64,000 bases of DNA from Pandoraea cepalis. GTDB taxonomy: Bacteria > Pseudomonadota > Gammaproteobacteria > Burkholderiales > Burkholderiaceae. Where the stretch lies: contig NZ_CABPSL010000001.1 in assembly GCF_902459665.1 (NCBI RefSeq), positions 186,001 through 250,000 of the forward strand. Reading direction: 5' to 3'. Shown piece after piece: positions 39,183 through 48,047 of the stretch; position 1 is the first letter of the stretch; every line of letters begins with the position of its first letter. A program made the position numbers and the translations under genes. Under the pieces are notes generated by a model. It was not told the DNA's origin, did no database searches, and worked only from the letters and a program-made list of their open reading frames with translations.

Positions 39183-40088
39183 TCAGCCGGGCGCCGTCAG
39201 CCGACGCAGTTCGTCGAGCAGCTTGGCAGCGGGGCTTGGCAAGATCCCCTGACGGCGGCGGAAGGCCGTGAGCGTGCGCGTGGCGTGAACGGTCGGGATC
39301 GGCAGGGTGTCCATCACACGCGCGCGTGCTTCGACGTCATACATCGGCTCTGGCATCCACGTCAGAAAGCCGCATCGCGCGACCATGCTCTTGAGCACCG
39401 GGACGGAGCGCGTCTCCACGACAATGTTGGGCAACGCCAGCCCATGCGCGGCGAACACGCTTTCCACGTGCGCGTATGGCGCGGTGCCGCGCGGCGGAAT
39501 CGCCCAGCGTTCCCCGAGTGTGTCGGCCAGTGTGAGCGTGCCGCGCTGGCGCAACGGATGGTCGCACGCGGCGACCACATAACTGTCGTCTTTCCAATGG
39601 CAGTCGGAGATCGCGACGATGTCATCGGTGTCGGGGGCCACAGTCGAGAGCGCCAGATCGATCTCGTGGTGCATCAGTCCCTGGGCGAGCCGGTCCCAAA
39701 CCCCTTCGATGATTTCCACGCGCAGGTTTGGCCAGCGGTCGAGCACGCGCTCGACCGCGAGCGGCAGCACATGGCTGGCGATGGCGCCGACCGCGCCGAC
39801 CTTGATCGTTCCTTTCGCGAGCCCGCGCAGCGCATCGATTTCTTCACGCGCATGCTCGGCTTCGCGCTCGAGCAACATGGCGTGCGGCAGCAACGCTTGC
39901 CCGAATGCCGTCAAGGCCATCCCCTTGCTGTGACGCTCGAACAGCGGCGCGCCGAGATCGGCTTCGAGCCGTTTGATGGTACGGCTCAGCGCGGGCTGCG
40001 TGAGATGCAGCTCGGTCGCGGCGCGTCCGAGACTGCCGGTCTCGACGATGGTCGTGAAAGCGCGCAATTGCTGGAGATTGAGGCTCAT
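39183..40088 (-). CDS. LysR-type transcriptional regulator
   Basis: The 301-residue product has the N-terminal winged helix-turn-helix (LQQLRAFTTIVETGSLGRAATELHLTQPALSRTIKRLE, residues 4-60) and a periplasmic-binding-protein-like effector domain. It is divergent from the benzoylformate-decarboxylase-like gene with 251 bp between them, the usual geometry for a regulator of that operon. The start at 40088 (MSLNLQQ) has no obvious ribosome site; a longer form is possible but not conserved. Confidence 0.88.
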   Translation of the reverse strand: MSLNLQQLRAFTTIVETGSLGRAATELHLTQPALSRTIKRLEADLGAPLFERHSKGMALTAFGQALLPHAMLLEREAEHAREEIDALRGLAKGTIKVGAVGAIASHVLPLAVERVLDRWPNLRVEIIEGVWDRLAQGLMHHEIDLALSTVAPDTDDIVAISDCHWKDDSYVVAACDHPLRQRGTLTLADTLGERWAIPPRGTAPYAHVESVFAAHGLALPNIVVETRSVPVLKSMVARCGFLTWMPEPMYDVEARARVMDTLPIPTVHATRTLTAFRRRQGILPSPAAKLLDELRRLTAPG

Positions 40089-40339
40089 GAGGAGGGAGGG
40101 CACTCCAGAGGTCGGAACGAGACCGAGCGCCGCTCCGGCAACGTGGCGGCAGGGCGGCGCATAAGTCATGCAAGATCGTAATGACTTCGGCACGCAAAAG
40201 CAATTCCGATGCATATATCGACTCCCTATACTCATCGAAACGCTCGCCGAGACCCGCAACTGATCGCGCGGCCCGAGCTACGACAACCGCCCGCCGTCAC
40301 GCGTTCGCCCGTCGACGGTGGCAGGAGACGACAGCCCCC

Positions 40340-41968
40340 ATGAAAGACAGCCGAGAACTTCGTGCCGGCCAACGCGCCGGCGACCCTCAGACCCTGACGG
40401 TTCGCGAGGTGGTCATCGATCTGATGCGCCGCCATGGCATGACAAAGGTATTCGCCAACCCCGGTTCGACCGAGCTGCCGTTGTTCCGCGACTTCCCGCC
40501 GGACTTCGAGTACGTGCTGGGCCTGCAGGAGGCCGTCGTTGTCGGCATGGCCGATGGTTATGCGCAGGCGAGCGGCAACGCGGCGTTCGTCAACCTGCAC
40601 TCGGCCGCCGGTGTCGGCAACGCGATGGGCAACATCTTTACCGCCTACAGGAACCAGACGCCGCTCATCGTGACGGCCGGACAGCAGGCGCGCTCGATTC
40701 TCCCGTTCGATCCGTTCCTCGCGTCGGTACGTGCGACCGAGTTGCCGCAACCGTACGTCAAGTTCAGTCTGGAGCCGGCGCGCGCCGAAGACGTGCCGAT
40801 GGCGCTGGCCCGCGCCTATCACATCGCCATGCAGGAACCGAAGGGGCCGGTCTTCGTCTCCATTCCGGTCGATGATTGGGACCGGCCGGCCGAGGCGTTG
40901 CCACCGCGTCAGGTGAGCACGCGGGTGCAGCCCGATCCGTTCGCACTTGCCCAACTGGGGGCGGCGCTCGATGCATGCTTGCGTCCGGTGTTCGTGGTCG
41001 GCTCGTCGATTGACCGCGCGGGGGCGTTCGATGCCGTGCGCGCGTTGGCCGAGCGGCATCACGCGCGCGTCTTCACCGCACCGATGTCCGCGCGCTGCGC
41101 GTTCCCGGAAGATCACCGGTTGTTTGCCGGCTTCCTGCCGCCGATGCGCGAGAAGATCGTCGATCTGCTGGGCGGCCACGATCTGATTCTTGTGATTGGC
41201 GCCCCGGCGTTCACGTATCACGTGGAAGGGGCCGGGCCGCATGTGCCCGAGGGCGCTTCGCTGTTCCAGTTGATCGAAGATCCGGGCGTGGCCGCGTGGA
41301 CGCCGGTCGGCGCCTCCGTCGTCGGTAACGTGCGACTCGGTGTCGAAGCCTTGCTCGCGCGCGAGGTCCCCGGTGAGCGCGCGTTGCCGCCGCCGCGCAG
41401 CATGCCGCCGGTGGCGCTGCCGAACGCGGCAGGCGAGCGCATGTCGACGGCCTTCGCACTGCAAACGCTCGCGAGCGTTCGCGCGGCGCACGACATCGTC
41501 GTCGAGGAGGCGCCGAGCGCACGCTCTGTCATGCAGCAATACCTGCCGTTCTCGCAGCCGGGCACGTTCTACACGATGAACAGCGGCGGTCTCGGCTACT
41601 CGATGCCCGCGGCCGTCGGGGTGGCGATGGCGCATCCCGGGCGGCGCGTCATCGGCCTGATTGGCGATGGCTCCGCGATGTACTCGATTCAAGGCTTGTG
41701 GAGCGCGGCGCAAGCCAGTCTGCCAATCACGTTCGTTATCCTGAATAATCGGCGCTACGCTGCGTTGCAGGACTTCGCGCCGTCGTTCGGCTTCGGCCCC
41801 ACCGATCCGGTGCAGGGGACCGATCTGCCCGATCTGGATTTCGTGCGTCTGGCCGAAGGCATGGGCGTGCGCGCGCAACGCGTCTCGCAGGGCGGCGAGT
41901 TGCACGGCGTCCTGTCGCAGGCACTCGCGAGCGGCGAGACGCGTCTTGTTGAGATCGTGGTGACATGA
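40340..41968 (+). CDS. mdlC: Benzoylformate decarboxylase-like ThDP enzyme
   Basis: Benzoylformate decarboxylase converts aryl-glyoxylates to aldehydes with thiamine diphosphate. The 542-residue protein keeps the diagnostic active-site residues: Ser43 (NPGSTELP), Glu64 (LGLQEAVV, cofactor activation), His87 (NLHSAAG) and His294 (FTYHVEG), matching Ser26, Glu47, His70 and His281 of the Pseudomonas putida enzyme. The GDGSAMYS-N28-NN cofactor motif is present. It is followed directly by an aldehyde dehydrogenase and a transporter, so the operon likely turns an aryl-glyoxylate into a benzoate. Confidence 0.88.
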   Translation: MKDSRELRAGQRAGDPQTLTVREVVIDLMRRHGMTKVFANPGSTELPLFRDFPPDFEYVLGLQEAVVVGMADGYAQASGNAAFVNLHSAAGVGNAMGNIFTAYRNQTPLIVTAGQQARSILPFDPFLASVRATELPQPYVKFSLEPARAEDVPMALARAYHIAMQEPKGPVFVSIPVDDWDRPAEALPPRQVSTRVQPDPFALAQLGAALDACLRPVFVVGSSIDRAGAFDAVRALAERHHARVFTAPMSARCAFPEDHRLFAGFLPPMREKIVDLLGGHDLILVIGAPAFTYHVEGAGPHVPEGASLFQLIEDPGVAAWTPVGASVVGNVRLGVEALLAREVPGERALPPPRSMPPVALPNAAGERMSTAFALQTLASVRAAHDIVVEEAPSARSVMQQYLPFSQPGTFYTMNSGGLGYSMPAAVGVAMAHPGRRVIGLIGDGSAMYSIQGLWSAAQASLPITFVILNNRRYAALQDFAPSFGFGPTDPVQGTDLPDLDFVRLAEGMGVRAQRVSQGGELHGVLSQALASGETRLVEIVVT

Positions 41969-42021
41969 CGCACGGCGCGTGCCATCCCGAGACGAACTAC
42001 CGAGCCAGGAGACAAAACACC

Positions 42022-43491
42022 ATGCAAGCCCAGCAAGATCCCAAAGCGCTGACGATGTTGATCGCCGGCAAGCGCGTCGGCGCCACACACGGCGCCACGT
42101 TCGAGCGACGCAATCCGCTGGACGGCGAGGTCGCCTCACGCGCCCCCGCCGCCACGGTCGACGACGCCCGCGCCGCGGTGCGCGCCGCGTGGGACGCGTT
42201 CCCCGCCTGGTCGAACACCGGTCCCGGCGAACGGCGCGCGCTGTTGATGAAGGCCGCCGACCGGCTCGAAGCGAAGATCGAGGCGTTTCAGGCGGCCATG
42301 GCGGCGGAAACGGGAGCGTCCGGTCTGTGGGCCGGCTTCAACGTGCATCTGGCGGCGCAGGGGCTGCGCGAAGCCGCCGCCATGACGACGCAGATCGCCG
42401 GCGAGATCATCCCCTCGGATGTGCCGGGCAGCCTCGCGATGGGCGTGCGTCAGGCCGCCGGCGTAGTGCTTGGTATCGCGCCGTGGAACGCGCCGGTGAT
42501 TCTTGGCGTACGCTCGCTCGCGCTGCCGCTCGCCTGCGGCAACACCGTCGTCTTCAAGGGCTCGGAGCTGTGCCCGGCCACGCACGGCCTGATCGCCGAT
42601 GCGCTCGACGAAGCCGGTCTGCCGCCGGGCGTCGTGAACTTCATTACGAATGCACCGAAAGACGCGGGCGCCATCGTCGAGGCGCTGATCGCCGCGCCTG
42701 CGGTGCGTCGCGTGAACTTCACCGGCTCGACGCGCGTCGGCCGCATCATCGCCACGCTGTGCGCCGAGCATCTCAAGCCCGCGGTGCTGGAGCTGGGCGG
42801 CAAGGCGCCGTGTCTTGTGCTCGACGATGCCGATCTCGACGCGGCCGTCAACGGTGTCGCGTTCGGCGCGTTCGCCAACTCCGGCCAGATCTGCATGTCG
42901 ACGGAGCGCATCGTGGTGGCGGAATCGATTGCCGACGCCTTCGTCGACAAGCTTGCCGCCAAGGCGCGCGCACTGCCGCTGGGCGATCCGCGCGACGGAC
43001 CGGTCGTGCTGGGCTCGGTGATCGACATGGCGACCGTCGCGCGCTGCAATGCGTTGATCGACGATGCGCTTGCCAAGGGCGCAACGCTGCTGTGCGGCGG
43101 CCGTGCCGACACCACGCTCATGCCTGCGACGTTGCTCGATCACGTCACGCCTGACATGCAGATCTACCGCGAAGAGTCGTTCGGTCCGGTCAAGGGCATT
43201 GTGCGCGTGAAGGACGACGAAGCCGCCATCGCCTGCGCCAACGACAACGCCTATGGCCTGTCGTGCGCCGTGTTCAGTCGCGACATCGCCCGCGCGATGG
43301 GCGTGGCCAAGCGCATCGAATCGGGCATCTGCCACATCAATGGCCCCACAGTGCACGACGAAGCGCAGATGCCGTTCGGCGGCGTGAAGTCGAGCGGCTG
43401 GGGACGTTTCGGCGGCAAAGCCGGCATTCACGAATTTACCGAGCTGCGCTGGATGACGGTGCAGACCACCCCGCGTCATTACCCGTTCTGA
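42022..43491 (+). CDS. NAD-dependent aromatic aldehyde dehydrogenase
   Basis: The 489-residue aldehyde dehydrogenase has the catalytic Cys291 (SGQICMST), glutamate in VLELGGKAP and IAPWNAPVI near the cofactor. It resembles benzaldehyde, vanillin and salicylaldehyde dehydrogenases. It starts at ATG 42022, 53 bp after mdlC, with an AGGAGA element, and would oxidise the aldehyde produced by the decarboxylase. The exact ring substitution is unknown. Confidence 0.9.
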   Translation: MQAQQDPKALTMLIAGKRVGATHGATFERRNPLDGEVASRAPAATVDDARAAVRAAWDAFPAWSNTGPGERRALLMKAADRLEAKIEAFQAAMAAETGASGLWAGFNVHLAAQGLREAAAMTTQIAGEIIPSDVPGSLAMGVRQAAGVVLGIAPWNAPVILGVRSLALPLACGNTVVFKGSELCPATHGLIADALDEAGLPPGVVNFITNAPKDAGAIVEALIAAPAVRRVNFTGSTRVGRIIATLCAEHLKPAVLELGGKAPCLVLDDADLDAAVNGVAFGAFANSGQICMSTERIVVAESIADAFVDKLAAKARALPLGDPRDGPVVLGSVIDMATVARCNALIDDALAKGATLLCGGRADTTLMPATLLDHVTPDMQIYREESFGPVKGIVRVKDDEAAIACANDNAYGLSCAVFSRDIARAMGVAKRIESGICHINGPTVHDEAQMPFGGVKSSGWGRFGGKAGIHEFTELRWMTVQTTPRHYPF

Positions 43492-43585
43492 GCGACGTCC
43501 AGTCGCCAGCGCACCGATGATGTCATGCAGGACCACCATACCGCCGCAGCCGGGACACCGGAACAGACGGCCGGAGGAGACAACC

Positions 43586-44953
43586 GTGTCACAACCGTTT
43601 GAGACTGCGCCGGCGACTGCCGGCGCCACGTCCGGCCACACGCAGGCCGGCGACGCGCATCACCCCGAAGCGAACACCGCCGGCGCGACGGCGAATTTCG
43701 GCCGCGTAGTGGCGGCCAGTTGCTTCGGTACCGCCATCGAGTGGTATGACTTTTTCGTCTACGGCTTTCTCGCCCCCATCGTGTTCGATCGGCTGTTCTT
43801 CCCGCAGCTCGACGCGATGACCGGCATGATCGCCGTATTCGCCACGTTCGCCGTAGGCTTCCTCGCGCGGCCGATCGGCGGCATTGTATTCGGACACTTC
43901 GGCGACCGCATCGGTCGCAAGTCGATCCTGCTGTTCACGCTGATTCTGATGGGCGTGGCCACCACGATGATCGGTCTGTTGCCGACCTATGACCAGGTCG
44001 GCATGTGGGCGCCGATCATGCTCGTGACGCTGCGCTTCGTGCAGGGATTTGCACTCGGTGGCGAGTCGGTTGGCGGGTTGCTGATGACCGTCGAGGGGGC
44101 CCCCGCGCACCTGCGCGGCCTGTTCGGCGGACTGATCCAGGCCGCCGGGCCGACGTCGATCGTTGGCGCGTCGCTCGCTATCGTGCTGATTACCCGCCTG
44201 CCCGAAAAGGATCTGCTCGCGTGGGGCTGGCGCGTACCGTTTCTCGTGAGCCTGCTGCTCGTGGCGCTGGGCACCTACGTGCGCCTGAAAGTCGAGGAGT
44301 CGCCGAGCTTCAAGGCGGCGGAGCAGCATCGCGACATCGCGAAAGTGCCGGTCGTGGAAGTGCTCACGCATTACTGGCGGCCGACGCTCGTCACGTTCTT
44401 CATCTGCCTGGCCGAGACGAGCTTCTTTTACCTGGTCGCGATTTTCTCGCTGTCGTATGGCACCAAGACGCTCGGCTTGCCGCGCAGCATGATGGCTGAC
44501 GGCGTGCTGTACGCGAACCTGCTCGCCATGCTGACGATCCCGACGTTCGGCATGCTCTCCGACAAGCTGGGCCGCCGTCCGATGTTCCTGTTGGGGCTGG
44601 CTGCCACGGCGATCTTCATCTATCCGTTCTTCCTGATGATGGGCAGCAAGGAGACGGCGCTGGTCGTGCTCGCCATCGTGATCGGCGCGGGCCTGATTCA
44701 CCCGATGATGTTCGGTCCCGAAGGCAGTTTCTTCTCGGAACTGTTCGATACGCGCGTACGCTTCTCGGGCGTGTCGCTCGGCAAGCAGATCGGTACCGTG
44801 CTGGGGGGCGGACTCGCACCGATGATCGCGGCGAGTCTGCTTGCCTGGAGCCATGGCCACATCTGGCCGGTCATCGTCTACTTCCTCGTGCTCGCCGCGA
44901 TGGCGCTGATCTCGACGTTCCTCGTCCGGGAGACGAAGGCCCGGGTGCTGTGA
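43586..44953 (+). CDS. Metabolite:H+ symporter (MHS-type major facilitator)
   Basis: The 455-residue inner-membrane protein has 12 predicted helices and MHS signatures: SCFGTAIEWYDFFVYG in helix 1, GDRIGRK between helices 2 and 3 and RFVQGFALGGESVGG. MHS carriers import organic and aromatic acids with protons. GTG 43586 follows a GGAGGAGA element; the open frame upstream to 43517 is not conserved. It completes the mdlC-aldehyde dehydrogenase operon and probably imports its substrate. Confidence 0.9.
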   Translation: MSQPFETAPATAGATSGHTQAGDAHHPEANTAGATANFGRVVAASCFGTAIEWYDFFVYGFLAPIVFDRLFFPQLDAMTGMIAVFATFAVGFLARPIGGIVFGHFGDRIGRKSILLFTLILMGVATTMIGLLPTYDQVGMWAPIMLVTLRFVQGFALGGESVGGLLMTVEGAPAHLRGLFGGLIQAAGPTSIVGASLAIVLITRLPEKDLLAWGWRVPFLVSLLLVALGTYVRLKVEESPSFKAAEQHRDIAKVPVVEVLTHYWRPTLVTFFICLAETSFFYLVAIFSLSYGTKTLGLPRSMMADGVLYANLLAMLTIPTFGMLSDKLGRRPMFLLGLAATAIFIYPFFLMMGSKETALVVLAIVIGAGLIHPMMFGPEGSFFSELFDTRVRFSGVSLGKQIGTVLGGGLAPMIAASLLAWSHGHIWPVIVYFLVLAAMALISTFLVRETKARVL

Positions 44954-45003
44954 GGCCCACGACGTAGAGACGTCGATGGCGCTCGCGACGCGGTCAGGTC
45001 ATC

Positions 45004-45040
45004 AAAAAAAGTCAGCCCCGCTCGCGATGCGAAGCGGGGC
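45004..45040 (-). terminator. Terminator after vanB
   Basis: AGCGGGGC and GCCCCGCT (45015-45022 and 45033-45040) form an 8-bp stem. On the minus strand it runs into seven T residues (plus-strand A-run 45004-45010), so it ends the gntR-vanA-vanB transcript and may help stop the convergent MHS operon. Confidence 0.75.
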
Positions 45041-45068
45041 GATTTCCTTCGGTGAGGACAAGGATGCG

Positions 45069-46013
45069 TTACAGATCGAGCACCAGCATGGGCGACCGGC
45101 TGCGCGAGCAGCACGGCAGGATTTGGTCGTTGGCGGCGCGCTCGTCGTCGGTCAGGTAGACATCGCGATGCTCCGGGGTGCCGTCGATCACCCGCGTGAG
45201 GCACGTGCCGCACACGCCCTGCTCGCACGACATCTGCACTTCCACGCCGTGCGCGGCGAGCGCCGCGACAATGGTCTCGCCCGCCTTCACGTCGATCACG
45301 CGACCGCTCGAATGCAGCTTGACCTGGAATGCCTTGTCGCCCGCCGTGTCCGACGGCACCGGTGCGGCGAAGTACTCGCGATGCACATTGCCTTCCGGCC
45401 ACTGCGCCGCTTCTGCGCGTGCCAGCACGGCGTCGATGAATCCTGCCGGGCCGCAGACATACAGGTGCTTGCCGACGGACGGTTGCGCAAGAATCGCGTC
45501 GAGATCGGCGCGCTCGCCTTCGCTGTCGAAGTACAGGTGCGTCTTCGCCGCGAGATCGTCGCGCGCGAAACGATCGCGAAACGCCGTGCGCGCCGGTTCA
45601 CGCGTGCCGTAATGCACTTCGAACGACGCGCCGCGGGCGCACAACGCTTCGGCCATGCACAGAATCGGCGTCACGCCGATCCCTCCGGCAAGCAGGATGC
45701 TGTGCGTGGCGTGTTCCACCAACGGGAAGTGATTGCGCGGCGCGCTGATCTCCACCGTCGTGCCGGGCGTGAGCGCATGCATGGCGGTCGAACCGCCGCG
45801 CGACGCCGGGTCGCGCAGTACACCCACGCAATAGCGATGGGTCTCACCCGGCGCATTGCACAACGAGTACTGCCGCACGAGCCCGTCGGCGACATGCACG
45901 TCGATGTGTGCACCCGCGGTGAAGGCCGGCAAGGGGGTGCCGTCGACACTCACCCATTCGAATTCGCAGATGTCGGTGGCGACATCGCGCTTGCTCGCGA
46001 GCCGGACCTTCAT
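45069..46013 (-). CDS. vanB: Vanillate O-demethylase reductase-type oxidoreductase (VanB)
   Basis: VanB-type reductases pass electrons from NAD(P)H via FMN and a plant-type [2Fe-2S] cluster to the Rieske oxygenase. The 314-residue protein has the flavin motif RQYSLCNAPGE, the nucleotide motif LLAGGIGVTPILCM and a C-terminal ferredoxin domain with cysteines 263, 268, 271 and a later one (302) in CEQGVCGTC-N-C. It overlaps vanA by 4 bp, so the two components are translationally coupled. Confidence 0.92.
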   Translation of the reverse strand: MKVRLASKRDVATDICEFEWVSVDGTPLPAFTAGAHIDVHVADGLVRQYSLCNAPGETHRYCVGVLRDPASRGGSTAMHALTPGTTVEISAPRNHFPLVEHATHSILLAGGIGVTPILCMAEALCARGASFEVHYGTREPARTAFRDRFARDDLAAKTHLYFDSEGERADLDAILAQPSVGKHLYVCGPAGFIDAVLARAEAAQWPEGNVHREYFAAPVPSDTAGDKAFQVKLHSSGRVIDVKAGETIVAALAAHGVEVQMSCEQGVCGTCLTRVIDGTPEHRDVYLTDDERAANDQILPCCSRSRSPMLVLDL

Positions 46014-47083
46014 GCCGCGTTCTCCGCGTTCCCCAGGCTGCCCACGATCCCCTTTGCGGCCCGTTCGGCCTCGATCAGCCGATCGAGCACCTTGCGCGAC
46101 TGCACGCCGCCGGCGTCGATGTTGAGCTTCAGGATCTTCTTCTCCGGATACGCCGAGAGGTTGCGTTGCTGGGCTTCGAGCACTTCCTGGTCCTCGGCGA
46201 AGATACCGCCCTGGCCGCGCTTGATCGCGGCGGTCAGCTCGGCATCTTCGGGCTTGAAGTTACGCGCCATGCCCCAGAAGTACCAGATCGATTCGTCGGT
46301 CTCGGGCGTGATGAAGTCGACCACGATGCTGCCCGCCTTCTTGTCGGCCGGGGCGTCGTAACCGCCATGACCCGCGTGCGCCACACCCACTTCGATCATC
46401 ACGTGACTCGGCGGCGTGAAGCGGCACACCTGCCAGCGGTCGCACGGCACCTGGTCGTCCAGGCCGTTCGCGCGCAGTGCGCTCGCCCAGAACGGCGGGG
46501 CCTTGATGTTCTCCATATGACGCGCCGTGATCACGCTATCCCCCTCGACCGTCGTCTTCGGCGGGGCTTCCTCGATCTCGTCCTGACCGATGCTCGTCGC
46601 GTGCACGTAGGTCTCGTGCGTCAGATCCATCAGGTTGTCGATCATCAGTCGATAGTCGCACTTGATGTGATACAGGCCACCGCCGTAGGCCCACTGATCG
46701 CTCACCGCCCATTCCAGGTGAGGAATCTCGTCGGGATTTGCGAGCGCGGCGTCGCCCGGCCAGACCCACACGAAGCCGTAACGCTCCACGCACGGATATG
46801 CGCGCGTTTTCGGGAAGCCGCCGACGCGCTGGCCGACCATCTTCGTGCACTTGCCGCCGCCGTCGACCGTCAGGCCGTGATAGCCGCACACGAGGTGGCC
46901 GTCCTTGACGAAGCCCAGCGACAGCGCCGCGCCGCGATGCGGACAGAAGTCTTCCAGGGCCGCGACGTTGCCGTTGGCTTCACGGAAAAACACCATCGCT
47001 TCGTTGCAGACCTTGCGGCCCAATGGCTTGTCGGCGAACTCGTCCGGCGTGCACGCGACGTACCAGGTATTTTTCAGAAACAT
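46010..47083 (-). CDS. vanA: Rieske aromatic O-demethylase, oxygenase component (VanA)
   Basis: The 357-residue protein has the Rieske site Cys47/His49 (CPHRG) and Cys66/His69 (CGYHG) and the mononuclear iron site around D149-N-LMD-LTHETYVH (His156, His161). This pattern matches VanA, which demethylates vanillate to protocatechuate and, in some bacteria, syringate and 3-O-methylgallate. It is in one operon with vanB and the upstream GntR regulator gene. Which methoxylated acid is the substrate here is inferred from context. Confidence 0.92.
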   Translation of the reverse strand: MFLKNTWYVACTPDEFADKPLGRKVCNEAMVFFREANGNVAALEDFCPHRGAALSLGFVKDGHLVCGYHGLTVDGGGKCTKMVGQRVGGFPKTRAYPCVERYGFVWVWPGDAALANPDEIPHLEWAVSDQWAYGGGLYHIKCDYRLMIDNLMDLTHETYVHATSIGQDEIEEAPPKTTVEGDSVITARHMENIKAPPFWASALRANGLDDQVPCDRWQVCRFTPPSHVMIEVGVAHAGHGGYDAPADKKAGSIVVDFITPETDESIWYFWGMARNFKPEDAELTAAIKRGQGGIFAEDQEVLEAQQRNLSAYPEKKILKLNIDAGGVQSRKVLDRLIEAERAAKGIVGSLGNAENAA

Positions 47084-47167
47084 GTTCGTTTGTCTCCTTG
47101 GCGCGCCGTCGACGGGCGCGCTCTCGTGTCGATAGAGGATGGTCGGGATGAAGTCGAGGGACGCGTG

Positions 47168-47836
47168 TCAGAGCAACTGCGCGCCCATGCTGTGTTCCTG
47201 GGTGACGATGTGCTCGCGGCACATGAACTCGGCACGATCGGGCTGACGGGCGGCAATCGCCTCGACAATCGCGTGATGCTGGCGATGCGCGTACGCGATG
47301 ATGTCGGCGTACTGGCGTCGGTCCTTGTGTCCGAAGGCCACCGTACGCGGCGCGACGAAAGGCACCAGATTGCAGCGCGCGACGAAGCCTTCGAGCAGCG
47401 GATTCTGCGCGCCGACGACGAGCAGGTCATGAAAGCGCGCGTTGAGCGACGCGTAACCGATCTGTACTTCGGCCGTCATCGTATGGTCGGCGAGCAGGGC
47501 GTCGCCTTCGGCCAACAGGTCGCGCAACTGCTTGAGCAGCTCGGCGCTTGCGCCCTTTTCGGCCAGCAGACGTGCGGCATAACCTTCGAGCGCGCCACGC
47601 AGATGCAGCGCCTCGACACTTTCCTCACGCGTATGCGCTCGCACCGCGTAGCCGCGCTGACCGGCACGCACGACCAGGCCTTCCTCGGCAAGCACCGGCA
47701 ATGCCTGCCGCACCGGCATGCGCGAGACACCGAGTTGCTCCGCGAGCTTGGCTTCGGCCAGACGCTCGCCCGGCGCAAGTTCACCCTTGAGAATCATCTC
47801 GCGCAACTGAACCGTGGTGGGCGTGGGATGCAGCAT
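47168..47836 (-). CDS. vanR: GntR-family regulator, FCD type (VanR-like)
   Basis: The 222-residue repressor has an N-terminal winged helix-turn-helix (LREMILKGELAPGERLAEAKLAEQLGVSRMPVRQAL) and an all-helical FCD effector domain with conserved metal-binding histidines (RFHDLL, YAHRQHHAI). It is the first gene of the vanAB operon and diverges from ligBA. Two palindromes centred on GGGATCCC lie between the two starts; these resemble the ATTGGATCCAAT operator known for Caulobacter VanR. An AGGAG element precedes ATG 47836. Confidence 0.88.
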   Translation of the reverse strand: MLHPTPTTVQLREMILKGELAPGERLAEAKLAEQLGVSRMPVRQALPVLAEEGLVVRAGQRGYAVRAHTREESVEALHLRGALEGYAARLLAEKGASAELLKQLRDLLAEGDALLADHTMTAEVQIGYASLNARFHDLLVVGAQNPLLEGFVARCNLVPFVAPRTVAFGHKDRRQYADIIAYAHRQHHAIVEAIAARQPDRAEFMCREHIVTQEHSMGAQLL

Positions 47837-47899
47837 GCGTCTCCTTTCGATGGCGGGAATTCGTGCCGGTCATTCTGGAGGCTTCCGGACCCGGCTTTT

Positions 47900-47971
47900 T
47901 TATTATGGGATCCCATAATAAGACATTGCATCAGTAAATACCCTGCTTTATGTGCATATGGGATCCCGTAT
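47900..47971. promoter_or_regulatory. Pair of VanR-like operators in the vanR/ligB divergent promoter
   Basis: Site 1 (47900-47921) is a perfect 22-bp palindrome with core ATGGGATCCCAT. Site 2 (47956-47971, ATATGGGATCCCGTAT) has the same GGGATCCC core with one mismatched pair. Their centres are 53 bp apart, close to five helical turns, so two dimers could bind the same face of the DNA and loop or cooperate. The known Caulobacter VanR operator shares the GGATCC core. Confidence 0.75.
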
Positions 47972-48047
47972 AGACTCGCCGCAGCATAACGGTGGGGGAT
48001 CGCATGGCATCGCCCACGCATGACAAGACAAAGGACGGAGACTTCAC

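Noticed and set aside
40232-42139. 635-codon minus-strand open frame opposite mdlC
   Set aside because: Opposite strand of a gene with an intact active site; no motifs.
46166-47989. 607-codon plus-strand open frame across vanA and vanR
   Set aside because: Antisense to two genes with intact functional motifs and covers their promoter.
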